Source: Sphingobacteriales bacterium 46-32 (GTDB lineage: Bacteria > Bacteroidota > Bacteroidia > Chitinophagales > Chitinophagaceae). From it: a DNA stretch of 64,000 nucleotides. The DNA lies in the NCBI GenBank assembly GCA_001898485.1, contig MKTY01000020.1, positions 620,001 through 684,000 of the forward strand. Reading direction: 5' to 3'. The notes beneath the pieces were generated by a model. The model was not told where the DNA came from. It did no database searches and saw only the letters and a list, made by a program, of their open reading frames with translations. Shown in pieces: positions 47,116-55,420 of the stretch. The stretch's first letter is position 1; every line of letters starts with the position of its first letter. Made by a program: the position numbers and the translations under genes.

Positions 47116-50100
47116 TTAGAAATTAGCATTCAGACCAAAAGTGATAATACGGGGTAATGCACTTCCGGCATTGCCGTAGTCAATTCCAAAGCTCAGTGCG
47201 TCGCCAGCAAACTCAGGAGAGTAACCCATGTTTTTCTTCCAGGTTTTCAGGTTTTGTACGTTGAATGAAAGACGCAGGTTCTTGATACCCGTACTTCTTG
47301 GCAGTTTGGCAAATGTGTAACCCAGGTTCAGGTTTCTTATACGGAAGTAACTACCGTCTTCGATACCGTATGTAGAAGGTGCCCGGTTAATCAGGTGCAA
47401 CTGGTTTACGATAGGCACTGTGTTGGAAGTACCTGCAGCAGTCCATGCCTCTGTATAATACTTAGGATAGTTGTACAGAGAGTTTTTCTGCTCAGAAGTA
47501 CCCCATACACGGTAGATCTCACCGCCGTAGCTTCCACCGAAATCAATACCCAGGTCAAAGGATTTATATTTCAGTTGTGTTGTGAAGCCATAGGTAAAAT
47601 CAGGTGTGGGGTTACCGATCATTTGGCGGTCATTGTCGTTGACGATACCATCGCCATTCAGATCTTTATATTTCAGGTCACCGGGTTTGGCGCCACCGCC
47701 ATTGATAGTACTAACCGGAGAACCAAGAATGTCTCTGTAAGACTGATAAACACCTTCAACTACTAAACCGTAGAAATAACCGATCGGATAACCGGACTGG
47801 GCCTGGTTAGGAGTTTGCTCGCTCGATGAAATGTTTGGTCTGCTGGGATACTCCAGGTGCAGTACCTTATTCTCATACGTAGTCAGGTTACCTGAAACGT
47901 TCAGCGTAAGGTCTTTGCTGAAGTTGTGTGTATAAGCAGCGCTGAATTCAAAACCGTTGTTGCGGATAGAACCGTTGTTGGTGAGCGTACGCAATACGCC
48001 GGAAGGCTCGAGCAATACGATCAGGTTCTCGGTTTTCTTATAATAATAGTCCGCCTCGAAATGCAGCTTCCCTTTCATGAACTCTGCTTCTACACCAATT
48101 TCGCTTGATTTAACTGTTTCCCAGCGCAGGTTGGGGTCATACAGGTAATCGGGCTCATATACGGGTACGAGGTTTTCACCAAATACTGCAGATGAGTTGG
48201 CAGAGATAGTGGGATAAGCAGGATAGTTTTTACCCTGAGCGGTAAAGTTACCCAGCACGCCGGTAGAAGCTTTCAGCTTCAGGAAGTTGACAACATCCTG
48301 ATTGGCCATGAAATCTTCTTTGGTGAGTTCCCAGGCAGCACCCACAGCCCAGAAGTTCTGGAACTTGTTTTTATAGTCGCGGCTGATCTGGCTTGAACCA
48401 TCACGACGGAAGCTTGCATTCACATAATATTTACCCTGATAGTTGTACAGCAAACGGGCCAGACCAGATACTGTAGCATATTCCGACTGATCGGAAGGGA
48501 TTACACTTTTCACATCGCCAAATCCTGTATTGATATACCAGAATCTTTTGTTGTTGGGTATAATGCTTCTGCCTTCTCTTGACTGAGATACGGTAGCAGA
48601 ACCCTGCTCATATTTATAATAATATGTGGTAAAGCCTGCAGTTGCTGTCAGGTTGTGATCGCCGAACTTCTTTTTATACGTAGCAATATAATCCTGCTGA
48701 AACGCCTTGGTGTTGATGAGATCCTGTCTTACGGCAGTCAGTGTGTTTTTACCGATTACCTGATCGCCTGTAAAAGTGGGATCGTACAGATCATATAAAG
48801 GAGTATACTCGCGGTTATTTCTCCAGCTCATATCGGCGTACCATGTGCTGCGGAAGTTCAGATCTTTTGTAATGTTGATATCAACATACATATTACCTAC
48901 CATACGGTATTTGTCATCAATCTTCTTGTCGCCATTGTACATCAGGTTGGCCAGCGGATTGGTTTCAGAGTTCTGAATGATAGGAACGGTAGAATAGAGG
49001 TCGAAGTTGGCTGAATCTATCCCATAAGGATTTTTGGTGTAGTACTTAGTGGTACCATCTGATACGATGGGTACGATACGGCGGGCCTGCTCGAGTGCGC
49101 CGCTGTTATAGGGCAGCCTTTCTTTTGAACCTATGATATTGAAACCAAGCTTCCAGGTCTTGTTTATTTTAAACTCATCGGCCAGGTTGATGGTAAGACG
49201 GTCGTAACGCACTTTTTTCACCAGACCTTCATCATAGTTATACCCCAGGCCCATGTGGAACCTGTTTTTTTCTGTGCTTGCATCAACACTAAGGTTGGTT
49301 GTGCTGAATTTTGCCGTGCGTGTTACCGCATCGATCCAGTCTGTATTGCCTGTAAATGCTCCCATACCCGGACCACCTACGTTATTCACGAAGTTGAGGA
49401 GAGAAAGTGCACTGGGGTCATCAAATACACGGTTATTAGCTTCAAAGGTTGCCAGAGCTCTGAACTCGTCAGCATTGGCCAGTTGAATCTTATCAACCAG
49501 ATTTTTTACACCATAAGAAGTGTTGAAGTTGATATTGGTCTGGCCGGCTTTTGCTTTTTTGGTGGTAACGAGGATAGCACCTGCCGCACCTTTAATACCG
49601 AATACCGCCAGTGAAGAGGGATCTTTCAGGATCTCCATGCTCTCAATTTCACTGGGGTTCACAAAATCCATGTTGTCGCTGAAGATACCATCAATAATAT
49701 ACACGGGGCGGATAGAGCCCACACTGATAGTACCCCTGATTCTTACATCGGGAGCGGAACCGGGGATCGCTGTGTTTATGATATTGAGACCGGCTACTTT
49801 TGACTGAAGTGAAGACAGCGGGTTTGAGTTGGGTTGAGAAGCGATTTCATCGCCTTTTATTTTCACGATAGAACCGGTCAGGTCGCGCTTTGAAGCAGTA
49901 CCATAACCGATCACCACTACCTGGTCCATTACTTTGGTAGAGGTAACTAGGGTCACATTCACATCTGTGCGGCCACCCAGTGCTACTTCCTGCTCATCGT
50001 ATCCGATAGATGAGATAACAAGTGTAACATTGGCATTGGGAACACTGAAGGAAAAGGTGCCATCTGAGTTGGTAGTTGTACCTATGGCAGTACCTTTTAC

Positions 50101-50544
50101 CACGATAGATGCTCCTGCTACAGGAGCGCCGCCTTCGCCGGTCACTTTACCGCGCACCACCACATCAACCCGGGGGGCATCTGTACCATTACCTTCCTTT
50201 ATCACGATCAGGTTGTTGCCCATGAGCTGATACAGGAGGCGGGTTTTGTTAAGCATGAGGTCAAGTACTTCCTTGAGCTCGGCATCCTTTACATCAATGG
50301 AAATTTTTTCCCGGATGTCCTGGAGGTTGTTGTTATAGAGAAAGCGGTACTGGGTCTGCTTTTCGATAGAACGAAGCAGGCCACCGATCTCTGTCTTTTT
50401 TGCACGCAGGCTTATCTTCTCCTGACCAAAGCCATGAGCCGATGCGTTCAGTGTGAAAAAAAGCGTCAATAAAGCGGTTAGCCTCATAAGTAGCAGCGCT
50501 TTTGATTGCAACGGTTTTTTACCAACCGTTTTAGAACATTTCAT
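47116..50544 (-). CDS. SusC/RagA-type receptor with N-terminal STN signalling domain
   Basis: A 1142-residue receptor. After the signal peptide (MRLTALLTLFFTLNASAHGFG) comes an STN domain (about 45-100: ISLRAKKTEIGGLLRSIEKQ, FLYNNNLQDI, ELKEVLDLMLNKTRL), the piece that contacts a FecR-type anti-sigma factor. Then a regulatory-like beta-sandwich (GKVTGEGGAPVAGASIVVKG), plug (QVVVIGYGTASKRDLTGSI; MEILKDPSSLAVFGIKGAAGAILV) and barrel ending PRIITFGLNANF. With the fecR and sigma genes directly upstream it makes a trans-envelope switch: substrate in the barrel relieves FecR and frees the sigma factor. Codons 5-12 contain a 7-bp hairpin that could affect translation. Confidence 0.97.
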   Translation of the reverse strand: MKCSKTVGKKPLQSKALLLMRLTALLTLFFTLNASAHGFGQEKISLRAKKTEIGGLLRSIEKQTQYRFLYNNNLQDIREKISIDVKDAELKEVLDLMLNKTRLLYQLMGNNLIVIKEGNGTDAPRVDVVVRGKVTGEGGAPVAGASIVVKGTAIGTTTNSDGTFSFSVPNANVTLVISSIGYDEQEVALGGRTDVNVTLVTSTKVMDQVVVIGYGTASKRDLTGSIVKIKGDEIASQPNSNPLSSLQSKVAGLNIINTAIPGSAPDVRIRGTISVGSIRPVYIIDGIFSDNMDFVNPSEIESMEILKDPSSLAVFGIKGAAGAILVTTKKAKAGQTNINFNTSYGVKNLVDKIQLANADEFRALATFEANNRVFDDPSALSLLNFVNNVGGPGMGAFTGNTDWIDAVTRTAKFSTTNLSVDASTEKNRFHMGLGYNYDEGLVKKVRYDRLTINLADEFKINKTWKLGFNIIGSKERLPYNSGALEQARRIVPIVSDGTTKYYTKNPYGIDSANFDLYSTVPIIQNSETNPLANLMYNGDKKIDDKYRMVGNMYVDINITKDLNFRSTWYADMSWRNNREYTPLYDLYDPTFTGDQVIGKNTLTAVRQDLINTKAFQQDYIATYKKKFGDHNLTATAGFTTYYYKYEQGSATVSQSREGRSIIPNNKRFWYINTGFGDVKSVIPSDQSEYATVSGLARLLYNYQGKYYVNASFRRDGSSQISRDYKNKFQNFWAVGAAWELTKEDFMANQDVVNFLKLKASTGVLGNFTAQGKNYPAYPTISANSSAVFGENLVPVYEPDYLYDPNLRWETVKSSEIGVEAEFMKGKLHFEADYYYKKTENLIVLLEPSGVLRTLTNNGSIRNNGFEFSAAYTHNFSKDLTLNVSGNLTTYENKVLHLEYPSRPNISSSEQTPNQAQSGYPIGYFYGLVVEGVYQSYRDILGSPVSTINGGGAKPGDLKYKDLNGDGIVNDNDRQMIGNPTPDFTYGFTTQLKYKSFDLGIDFGGSYGGEIYRVWGTSEQKNSLYNYPKYYTEAWTAAGTSNTVPIVNQLHLINRAPSTYGIEDGSYFRIRNLNLGYTFAKLPRSTGIKNLRLSFNVQNLKTWKKNMGYSPEFAGDALSFGIDYGNAGSALPRIITFGLNANF

Positions 50545-50657
50545 ACTTTTAGCATATTAGGGGTTAAACAATCCGACTTTTCCTGAATAGTTGGTTCATT
50601 CCAATTTTTCTGCGTTTGGCCTTCTATACGGAGAATGCTGCAACATTCTCCGTTTTT
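50544..50657 (+). ncRNA. Candidate antisense small RNA opposite the susC leader (DonS-like position)
   Basis: A plus-strand element TACTTTTA (50544-50551) fits TAnnTTTG at seven of eight places; with the terminator at 50628-50657 it would give an RNA of about 100 bases, fully antisense to the susC 5' untranslated region. In Bacteroides, cis-antisense RNAs of the DonS kind lie in just this gap between anti-sigma and susC genes. No TTTG is found at the right spacing, so the promoter is weakly supported. Confidence 0.35.
50628..50657 (+). terminator. Plus-strand terminator in the fecR-susC gap, antisense to the locus
   Basis: Perfect 10-bp stem ACGGAGAATG / CATTCTCCGT (50628-50637, 50644-50653), loop CTGCAA, then five T on the plus strand. 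On the minus strand (the gene strand) no T run follows. No plus-strand gene ends here. This suggests the 3' end of an antisense RNA opposite the susC leader. Confidence 0.65.
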
Positions 50658-50684
50658 GCCTTATATAATCACTTGGGATGCAGT

Positions 50685-51785
50685 CTATTTAGATGACCCA
50701 ACAGATATAACATGGTTATTTATTTTGTAATCAAATAATGGAACGGCTACCCGAAGAGCTTCAAATGCGTCCTCGATAGACTCCCTTTCAAAAGAACCGT
50801 TGAAAGTCAGATTTTTGACTTTCTCATCTGTAAAATCGATCCGAACATTGTACCAGCGCTCCAGCTTGTAGGCCAGTTCTTCAAAATTATCTCCGCGAAA
50901 CTCAAGCCGGCTGTATAACCAGGCTGTTTCAAATCGTTCTTTTTCCTCCTTGGTGCTGTCGATGACAGTTAAAAGATAGTTGGCTGCAGATAAATCTCTG
51001 GCGGGTTTCAAATCATCAGACAATGTTTTGGCCAGCGGGGCTGCTTCTTTTGGAAGAATCAGTTTCTGATTGGGCCGCATGCTAATGGCCTGATTTTCTG
51101 TTTCTGCCTGTCTGAATACTTTCACGATACCACGGTAAAGCGTGGTTTCCACGTTTTTATCTTCAGGATAGGCTTTTACATTGAAAGCCGTACCCAGTAC
51201 CTTGATATCAATACCGCTGGTATGCACAATAAACGGCTGATTCGGCTTCTTTACAACGTCAAAAAAGGCTTCTCCGTCGAGCCGTACTTCGCGGGTTTTG
51301 CCGCTGAAATCACTTTCGAAATAAAGTTTGGAGCCTGCATTGAGCCATACGGTGGTGCCATCGGGCAATAAGGAACGGGTTCGGCTGCCCTTGGCTGTTA
51401 CGAGCGATTCGGGTTTTACGGAATCGTTTTCGGAGCTACGGAAAGAAAAATGATAGGTGAGCCATCCGCTAAGACCCAGCAAAACAACCACAGAAGCTGC
51501 TACCAGCCAGTTGCGACGACGAATGCGGTGACGATTGCTATCAATAGTCGCAAATACTTCTTCTGTTTCGGCTTTGTTGATAATGCGGAGAATGGTCTGA
51601 CGGGCATTTTCTTCATCTTCCACGGTGCTGTCCTTTTCGTTCCAGACGCGGGTGAGAAGCTCAAATTGCTGCAGCAGTGACGGGTCCTGACTTAAAGCAA
51701 CTGACAGCTCTTCGAGCTCCTGGGAGGAAGCTTCGTGATGAAGAGCCCTTGCTATGAGGTGCCAGATGCGGTCGGTTGTGGTCAT
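50685..51785 (-). CDS. FecR-family anti-sigma factor
   Basis: About 366 residues from ATG 51785 (MTTTDRIWHLIARALHHEASSQEL); the frame extends to 51821 but through a palindrome. N-terminal cytoplasmic sigma-binding region (about 1-90), one membrane span (about 93-112, WLVAASVVVLLGLSGWL) and the periplasmic FecR domain (LVTAKGSRTRSLLPDGTTVWLNAGSKLYF, VRLDGEAFFDVVKKP, FIVHTSGIDIKVLGTAFNVKAY), then the DUF4974-like end (LEFRGDNFEELAYKLERWYNVRIDF). It holds the ECF sigma factor until the STN domain of the SusC receptor signals. Gap to the sigma gene is about 60 bases. Confidence 0.95.
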   Translation of the reverse strand: MTTTDRIWHLIARALHHEASSQELEELSVALSQDPSLLQQFELLTRVWNEKDSTVEDEENARQTILRIINKAETEEVFATIDSNRHRIRRRNWLVAASVVVLLGLSGWLTYHFSFRSSENDSVKPESLVTAKGSRTRSLLPDGTTVWLNAGSKLYFESDFSGKTREVRLDGEAFFDVVKKPNQPFIVHTSGIDIKVLGTAFNVKAYPEDKNVETTLYRGIVKVFRQAETENQAISMRPNQKLILPKEAAPLAKTLSDDLKPARDLSAANYLLTVIDSTKEEKERFETAWLYSRLEFRGDNFEELAYKLERWYNVRIDFTDEKVKNLTFNGSFERESIEDAFEALRVAVPLFDYKINNHVISVGSSK

Positions 51786-51799
51786 GCAGCAATCGTCGT

Positions 51800-51815
51800 T
51801 GTCCTTATAAGGACA
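51800..51815. promoter_or_regulatory. 16-base perfect palindrome between sigma factor and fecR
   Basis: TGTCCTTATAAGGACA lies 15 bases upstream of the preferred fecR ATG, in the sigma-fecR gap. It could be an operator or an RNA hairpin that tunes anti-sigma translation. Function inferred only from symmetry and place. Confidence 0.45.
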
Positions 51816-51845
51816 GGACAATCAGAACGATCTACTAAAAAGGAG

Positions 51846-52472
51846 TTAATTTTTTTTCAGATTTTTTCCGCGGGGGGTACCGACCTGCTGACCGAAAGAT
51901 TTTTCGGGCTTATCAATATGCAATACGGTGCAAATCTTGCGGACGGCAATAGCCATTTGTGCATCAATGGTGTTAACTGAAATATTCAGGATCTCAGCCA
52001 CTTCCTTATACCGCAGACCATCCTCACGTATTAGCTTGAAAATCATTTTACAACGCGGGGGCAGGGTGTCTACGGCCTGGTGCATCCGCTGCATCATTTC
52101 AGCTGTAATCATCAGTTCGTAGGGGTCGGCAGCAAATTCGTGTACAGCAGTATCCAGGAAATCGAAGGGTGCCGAAATAAGGTCATGGGCCTTCTGAGAT
52201 AATGCGTTGAGAGAGCGGTTTTTAACAGCTACATATAAGTAAACGCGAATATTTTCGATGGAGGCTGCCTGGTGGCGATTTGACCAGAGTTTAACAAACA
52301 CGTCTTCCACTAGTTCTTCAGCTACTTCTTTTGAACGAACCAGCGATAGAGCGAACTGCGTCAGTTTTTTACCGAAGTGGAGATAAAGCTGCGTAAAGGC
52401 AGTTTCATCGTCATTGGCAATCCTTATTTGCAGTTCCCTTAACTGAATAGTATGAGGGTCATTTGCAGGCAA
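51846..52472 (-). CDS. ECF-type RNA polymerase sigma factor
   Basis: About 208 residues with sigma-70 region 2 (DETAFTQLYLHFGKKLTQFALSLV, AEELVEDVFVKLWSNRHQ, IRVYLYVAVKNRSLNAL) and region 4 (QAVDTLPPRCKMIFKLIREDGLRYKEVAEILNISVNTIDAQMAIAVRKI). No in-frame ATG precedes region 2; TTG at 52472 (then PANDPHTIQL) or TTG at 52502 must serve. The first is preferred because it gives a family-like length. It should transcribe the SusC gene and perhaps the whole locus when released by FecR. First gene of the glucan locus, divergent from paaA. Confidence 0.93.
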   Translation of the reverse strand: MPANDPHTIQLRELQIRIANDDETAFTQLYLHFGKKLTQFALSLVRSKEVAEELVEDVFVKLWSNRHQAASIENIRVYLYVAVKNRSLNALSQKAHDLISAPFDFLDTAVHEFAADPYELMITAEMMQRMHQAVDTLPPRCKMIFKLIREDGLRYKEVAEILNISVNTIDAQMAIAVRKICTVLHIDKPEKSFGQQVGTPRGKNLKKN

Positions 52473-52664
52473 TCGGCAATCAACAATTAAGCATTCAAGC
52501 AAGTTTCAGCAATACTAAATTAGAGAAACTCTTATAAATCAGCCAAGTTTTATTTCGCAAGATGGGGTTTTAAACTACTAAAAACTACAATTATGCTATT
52601 AAAAAGGGGCCGGTCAGCGAGGCCATTTTGATCAGAATCTTACACTTACAGTCGTTAGGTTACT

Positions 52665-52672
52665 TACATTTG
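52665..52672 (+). promoter_or_regulatory. -7 promoter element candidate of the paaA operon
   Basis: TACATTTG matches TAnnTTTG fully, 33 bases before the paaA ATG. No TTTG at the standard spacing upstream, so activation by a regulator may be needed. Confidence 0.4.
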
Positions 52673-52705
52673 CAGAGGGCTCTGCCCCTTAAAAACTGTT
52701 TGCCC

Positions 52706-53650
52706 ATGCCAGCAACCGATCAGGAAATACATTTTCAGGCAAAAATAGACGCAGAAATCAAGATTGAACCGCGCGACTGGATGCCGGATGCCTACCGCAA
52801 AACACTGATCCGCCAGATCAGTCAGCATGCGCATAGCGAAATTGTAGGTATGTTGCCGGAGGGCAACTGGATAACCCGTGCCCCCAGCCTTAAGCGCAAG
52901 GCCATTTTGCTGGCCAAGGTGCAGGATGAGGCAGGACACGGCCTTTATCTTTATTCGGCGGCCGAAACACTGGGCTCTTCCCGCGAGGAAATGATCAATG
53001 ATCTGCATAGCGGTAAGGCGAAATATTCCAGCATATTCAACTATCCTACCATTACCTGGGCCGATATTGGCGCCATCGGATGGCTGGTTGATGGCGCTGC
53101 CATCCTTAACCAGGTCATGCTTTGCCGTACCTCTTATGGCCCCTATGCACGGGCCATGGTTCGCATATGTAAAGAAGAAAGTTTTCACCAGCGTCAGGGT
53201 TTTGATATCCTGCTCACACTTTCAAAAGGCTCTCCTGAACAGAAAGCTATGTGCCAGGATGCCATAAACCGCTGGTGGTGGCCCAGCCTCATGATGTTTG
53301 GCCCGCGCGACTCCGAAAGCACCAACAGTGATCAGAGTACCAAATGGAAAATCAAACGCAAAAGCAATGATGAACTGCGGCAGGAGTTTGTTGATATGTG
53401 CGTACAACAGGTAAAAGTACTGGGCATGCAGCTGCCCGATCCTGAACTGCGCTGGAATGAAAGCCGTGGCCATTATGATTTTGGTGAAATAAACTGGGCC
53501 GAATTCTGGAATGTCGTAAAAGGCAACGGCCCCTGCAATAAAGAGCGGCTCGATGCACGCCGCAATGCCTGGGACGAAGGCAAATGGGTACGCGATGCCG
53601 CCCAGGCTCATGCAGCCAAAAGGCAAAACCGTCAGACCAAAGCAGCCTGA
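52706..53650 (+). CDS. paaA: Phenylacetyl-CoA epoxidase catalytic subunit PaaA
   Basis: About 314 residues from ATG 52706 ([17 protein letters not shown]). Diiron oxygenase of the ferritin-like type that forms the 1,2-epoxide of phenylacetyl-CoA. Seen: [26 protein letters not shown], the iron-ligand helices with [18 protein letters not shown] (E..H) and [15 protein letters not shown] (E..H), and [18 protein letters not shown]. Length and motifs are normal. First gene of the second paa unit; paaB starts 28 bases later. Confidence 0.96.
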   Translation: MPATDQEIHFQAKIDAEIKIEPRDWMPDAYRKTLIRQISQHAHSEIVGMLPEGNWITRAPSLKRKAILLAKVQDEAGHGLYLYSAAETLGSSREEMINDLHSGKAKYSSIFNYPTITWADIGAIGWLVDGAAILNQVMLCRTSYGPYARAMVRICKEESFHQRQGFDILLTLSKGSPEQKAMCQDAINRWWWPSLMMFGPRDSESTNSDQSTKWKIKRKSNDELRQEFVDMCVQQVKVLGMQLPDPELRWNESRGHYDFGEINWAEFWNVVKGNGPCNKERLDARRNAWDEGKWVRDAAQAHAAKRQNRQTKAA

Positions 53651-53678
53651 CCTCTTTCTAACCCTGCAATCATTACAT

Positions 53679-54041
53679 ATGAATTTCATTCGTAAATATT
53701 ATTATGGCGATATTCCTGAAGACAAATCAGGCGCAGCCATATCAACTACACCCATACCCCGCAGCGACTGGCCTCTTTGGGAGGTTTTCATCCGCAGTAA
53801 ACAGGGACTCGATCATAAACATGTTGGCAGCCTGCATGCCGCCGATGCACAAATGGCCATTGAAAATGCCCGCGATGTGTATACCCGTCGTATGGAAGGT
53901 GTGAGTATCTGGGTCGTAGAGTCACGTTATATTCATGCAAGTCAGCCGGGCGAGGCAGAAAGTCTGTATGAACCTGCTTTTGATAAAATTTACCGGCACC
54001 CTACGTTTTATGAATTACCAGATGAAGTGGGGCATATGTAG
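53679..54041 (+). CDS. paaB: Phenylacetyl-CoA epoxidase subunit PaaB
   Basis: About 120 residues from ATG 53679 (MNFIRKYYYGDIPEDKSG). The PaaB pattern is clear: WPLWEVFIRSKQGLDHKHVGSLHAADAQMAIENARDVYTRR and VSIWVVESRYIHAS. It bridges PaaAC heterodimers and is needed for activity. The N-terminal 25 residues are specific to this phylum's form. A 117-base gap full of periodic repeats separates it from paaC, unlike the tight spacing elsewhere in the operon. Confidence 0.94.
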   Translation: MNFIRKYYYGDIPEDKSGAAISTTPIPRSDWPLWEVFIRSKQGLDHKHVGSLHAADAQMAIENARDVYTRRMEGVSIWVVESRYIHASQPGEAESLYEPAFDKIYRHPTFYELPDEVGHM

Positions 54042-54043
54042 AC

Positions 54044-54155
54044 AATGTCCTGATGTGGTAATGTGCTGATGTGCTGATGTGCTGATGTGCTGATAGGCCC
54101 TTTACCTTTCCCCTTCTCCCTTACTTAAAACTTATAACTTAATACTTATAACTTT
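54044..54155. repeat. Composite periodic repeat between paaB and paaC
   Basis: A run of GTGCTGAT units (54044-54095, at least four exact tandem copies), then a CCTTTACCTTTCCCCTTCT-like block, then ACTTAAAACTTATAACTTA-type units up to 54155. The same three blocks occur, inverted, at 56199-56340. Confidence 0.9.
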
Positions 54156-54158
54156 TTT

Positions 54159-54896
54159 ATGGCAAGCCTTCCTTATCTGTTACACCTGGCCGACAATGCC
54201 CTCATATTGGGTCATCGCAATAGCGAATGGTGCGGCCATGGGCCGGTGCTGGAACAGGACATTGCTATCACCAATATTTCACTCGACCTGATTGGCCAGG
54301 CACGCAATCTGTACCAGTTGGCAGCCCCTCTGGCAGGCCCTGAAGCCACAGAAGACAGCCTCGCTTTTTTGCGTGATGGTCGTGAGTTTCGTAACTGCCT
54401 GCTCGTAGAATTGCCAAAAGGCAACTGGGCAGTAACGGTATTGCGCCAGTTTTTTTTCAGCAATTATCAATCCTTACTCTACGGGCAACTGCAGCAATCG
54501 TCTTCCGCAGCACTTGCTGCGGTTGCCGAAAAAGCAGCAAAGGAAGTTGCCTACCACCTCCGCTGGAGCAGCGAATGGGTCATACGCCTGGGCGATGGCA
54601 CAGAAGAAAGTCATGAAAAGATCAGCGAAGCACTTACTGCACTCTGGCCTTATACCGGCGAATTATTTACTCCTGCTGCTTATGAAGACATAAAAAGTAT
54701 AGGGTTTGCACTGGAAGAATTGCGCACATCCTGGCTGCAAACTACAGCAGAAGTACTGCAGGAAGCAACGCTGGAGATGCCGCCCACCGGCTGGAGCCAA
54801 CAGGGAGGAAAAGAAGGTATACATACCGAACATTTAGGATTTTTGCTGGCAGAAATGCAGTTTCTGCAGCGTGCCTATCCACAAGCACAATGGTAA
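54159..54896 (+). CDS. paaC: Phenylacetyl-CoA epoxidase structural subunit PaaC
   Basis: A 245-residue helical partner of PaaA that lacks its own iron site in known structures. Recognised by LADNALILGHRNSEWCGHGPVLEQDIAITNISLDLIGQARNLY, the stretch ELPKGNWAVTVLRQFFFSNYQ, and EVAYHLRWSSEWVIRLGDGTEESH. It overlaps paaD by seven bases, so translation is probably coupled. Start chosen at the ATG after the repeat. Confidence 0.95.
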   Translation: MASLPYLLHLADNALILGHRNSEWCGHGPVLEQDIAITNISLDLIGQARNLYQLAAPLAGPEATEDSLAFLRDGREFRNCLLVELPKGNWAVTVLRQFFFSNYQSLLYGQLQQSSSAALAAVAEKAAKEVAYHLRWSSEWVIRLGDGTEESHEKISEALTALWPYTGELFTPAAYEDIKSIGFALEELRTSWLQTTAEVLQEATLEMPPTGWSQQGGKEGIHTEHLGFLLAEMQFLQRAYPQAQW

Positions 54897-55393
54897 CCGA
54901 CACTACCATAGAAACAAAAAAGGCATGGAAAGTGCTGGACGAAGTCATGGATCCCGAAGTACCGGTTATATCTGTGACCGACCTGGGGATTATACGTGAG
55001 CTTCATTTTGAAAATGATACGGTTTTTGTAACGGTAACGCCTACCTATACAGGATGCCCGGCCACTGAAGTGATCAATATGCTGATACGTGCTGCATTAC
55101 TGGAAGCTGGTTTTGCCCATGTACATATAGAACAGGTACTTTCTCCGGCATGGACCACCGACTGGATGAGTGAGCGGGGAAAACAGCGACTGGAAGCGTA
55201 TGGCATAGCCGCCCCGCTACCCCGGCAGCAGGTGTGTCATCCGCAGCGGTTTGCGCTGGAAGAAGCAATACGTTGCCCGCATTGCCATTCCTACCATACC
55301 CGCCGTATCAGCGAATTTGGTTCTACAGCCTGCAAGGCTCTTTATCAATGCCTGGATTGCCAGGAACCTTTTGATTACTTTAAATGTCATTGA
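54890..55393 (+). CDS. paaD: Phenylacetate-CoA oxygenase assembly protein PaaD (PaaJ)
   Basis: A 167-residue protein. The N-terminal part is a MIP18/DUF59 domain (VLDEVMDPEVPVISVTDLGIIREL, VTVTPTYTGCPATEVINMLI), and the C-terminus carries a zinc-ribbon-like CPHCHSYHT ... CLDCQEPF. It is thought to help Fe-S or iron loading of the Paa oxygenase. Start ATG lies inside the end of paaC. PaaG follows after 27 bases. Confidence 0.94.
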   Translation: MVTDTTIETKKAWKVLDEVMDPEVPVISVTDLGIIRELHFENDTVFVTVTPTYTGCPATEVINMLIRAALLEAGFAHVHIEQVLSPAWTTDWMSERGKQRLEAYGIAAPLPRQQVCHPQRFALEEAIRCPHCHSYHTRRISEFGSTACKALYQCLDCQEPFDYFKCH

Positions 55394-55420
55394 CACTAAT
55401 CCCCCATTCAATATTCATTT

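Noticed and set aside
25014-52705. Insertion by a transposon or integrative element
   Set aside because: No transposase, integrase, tRNA target or clear flanking direct repeat was seen at either border, so only the split itself is reported.
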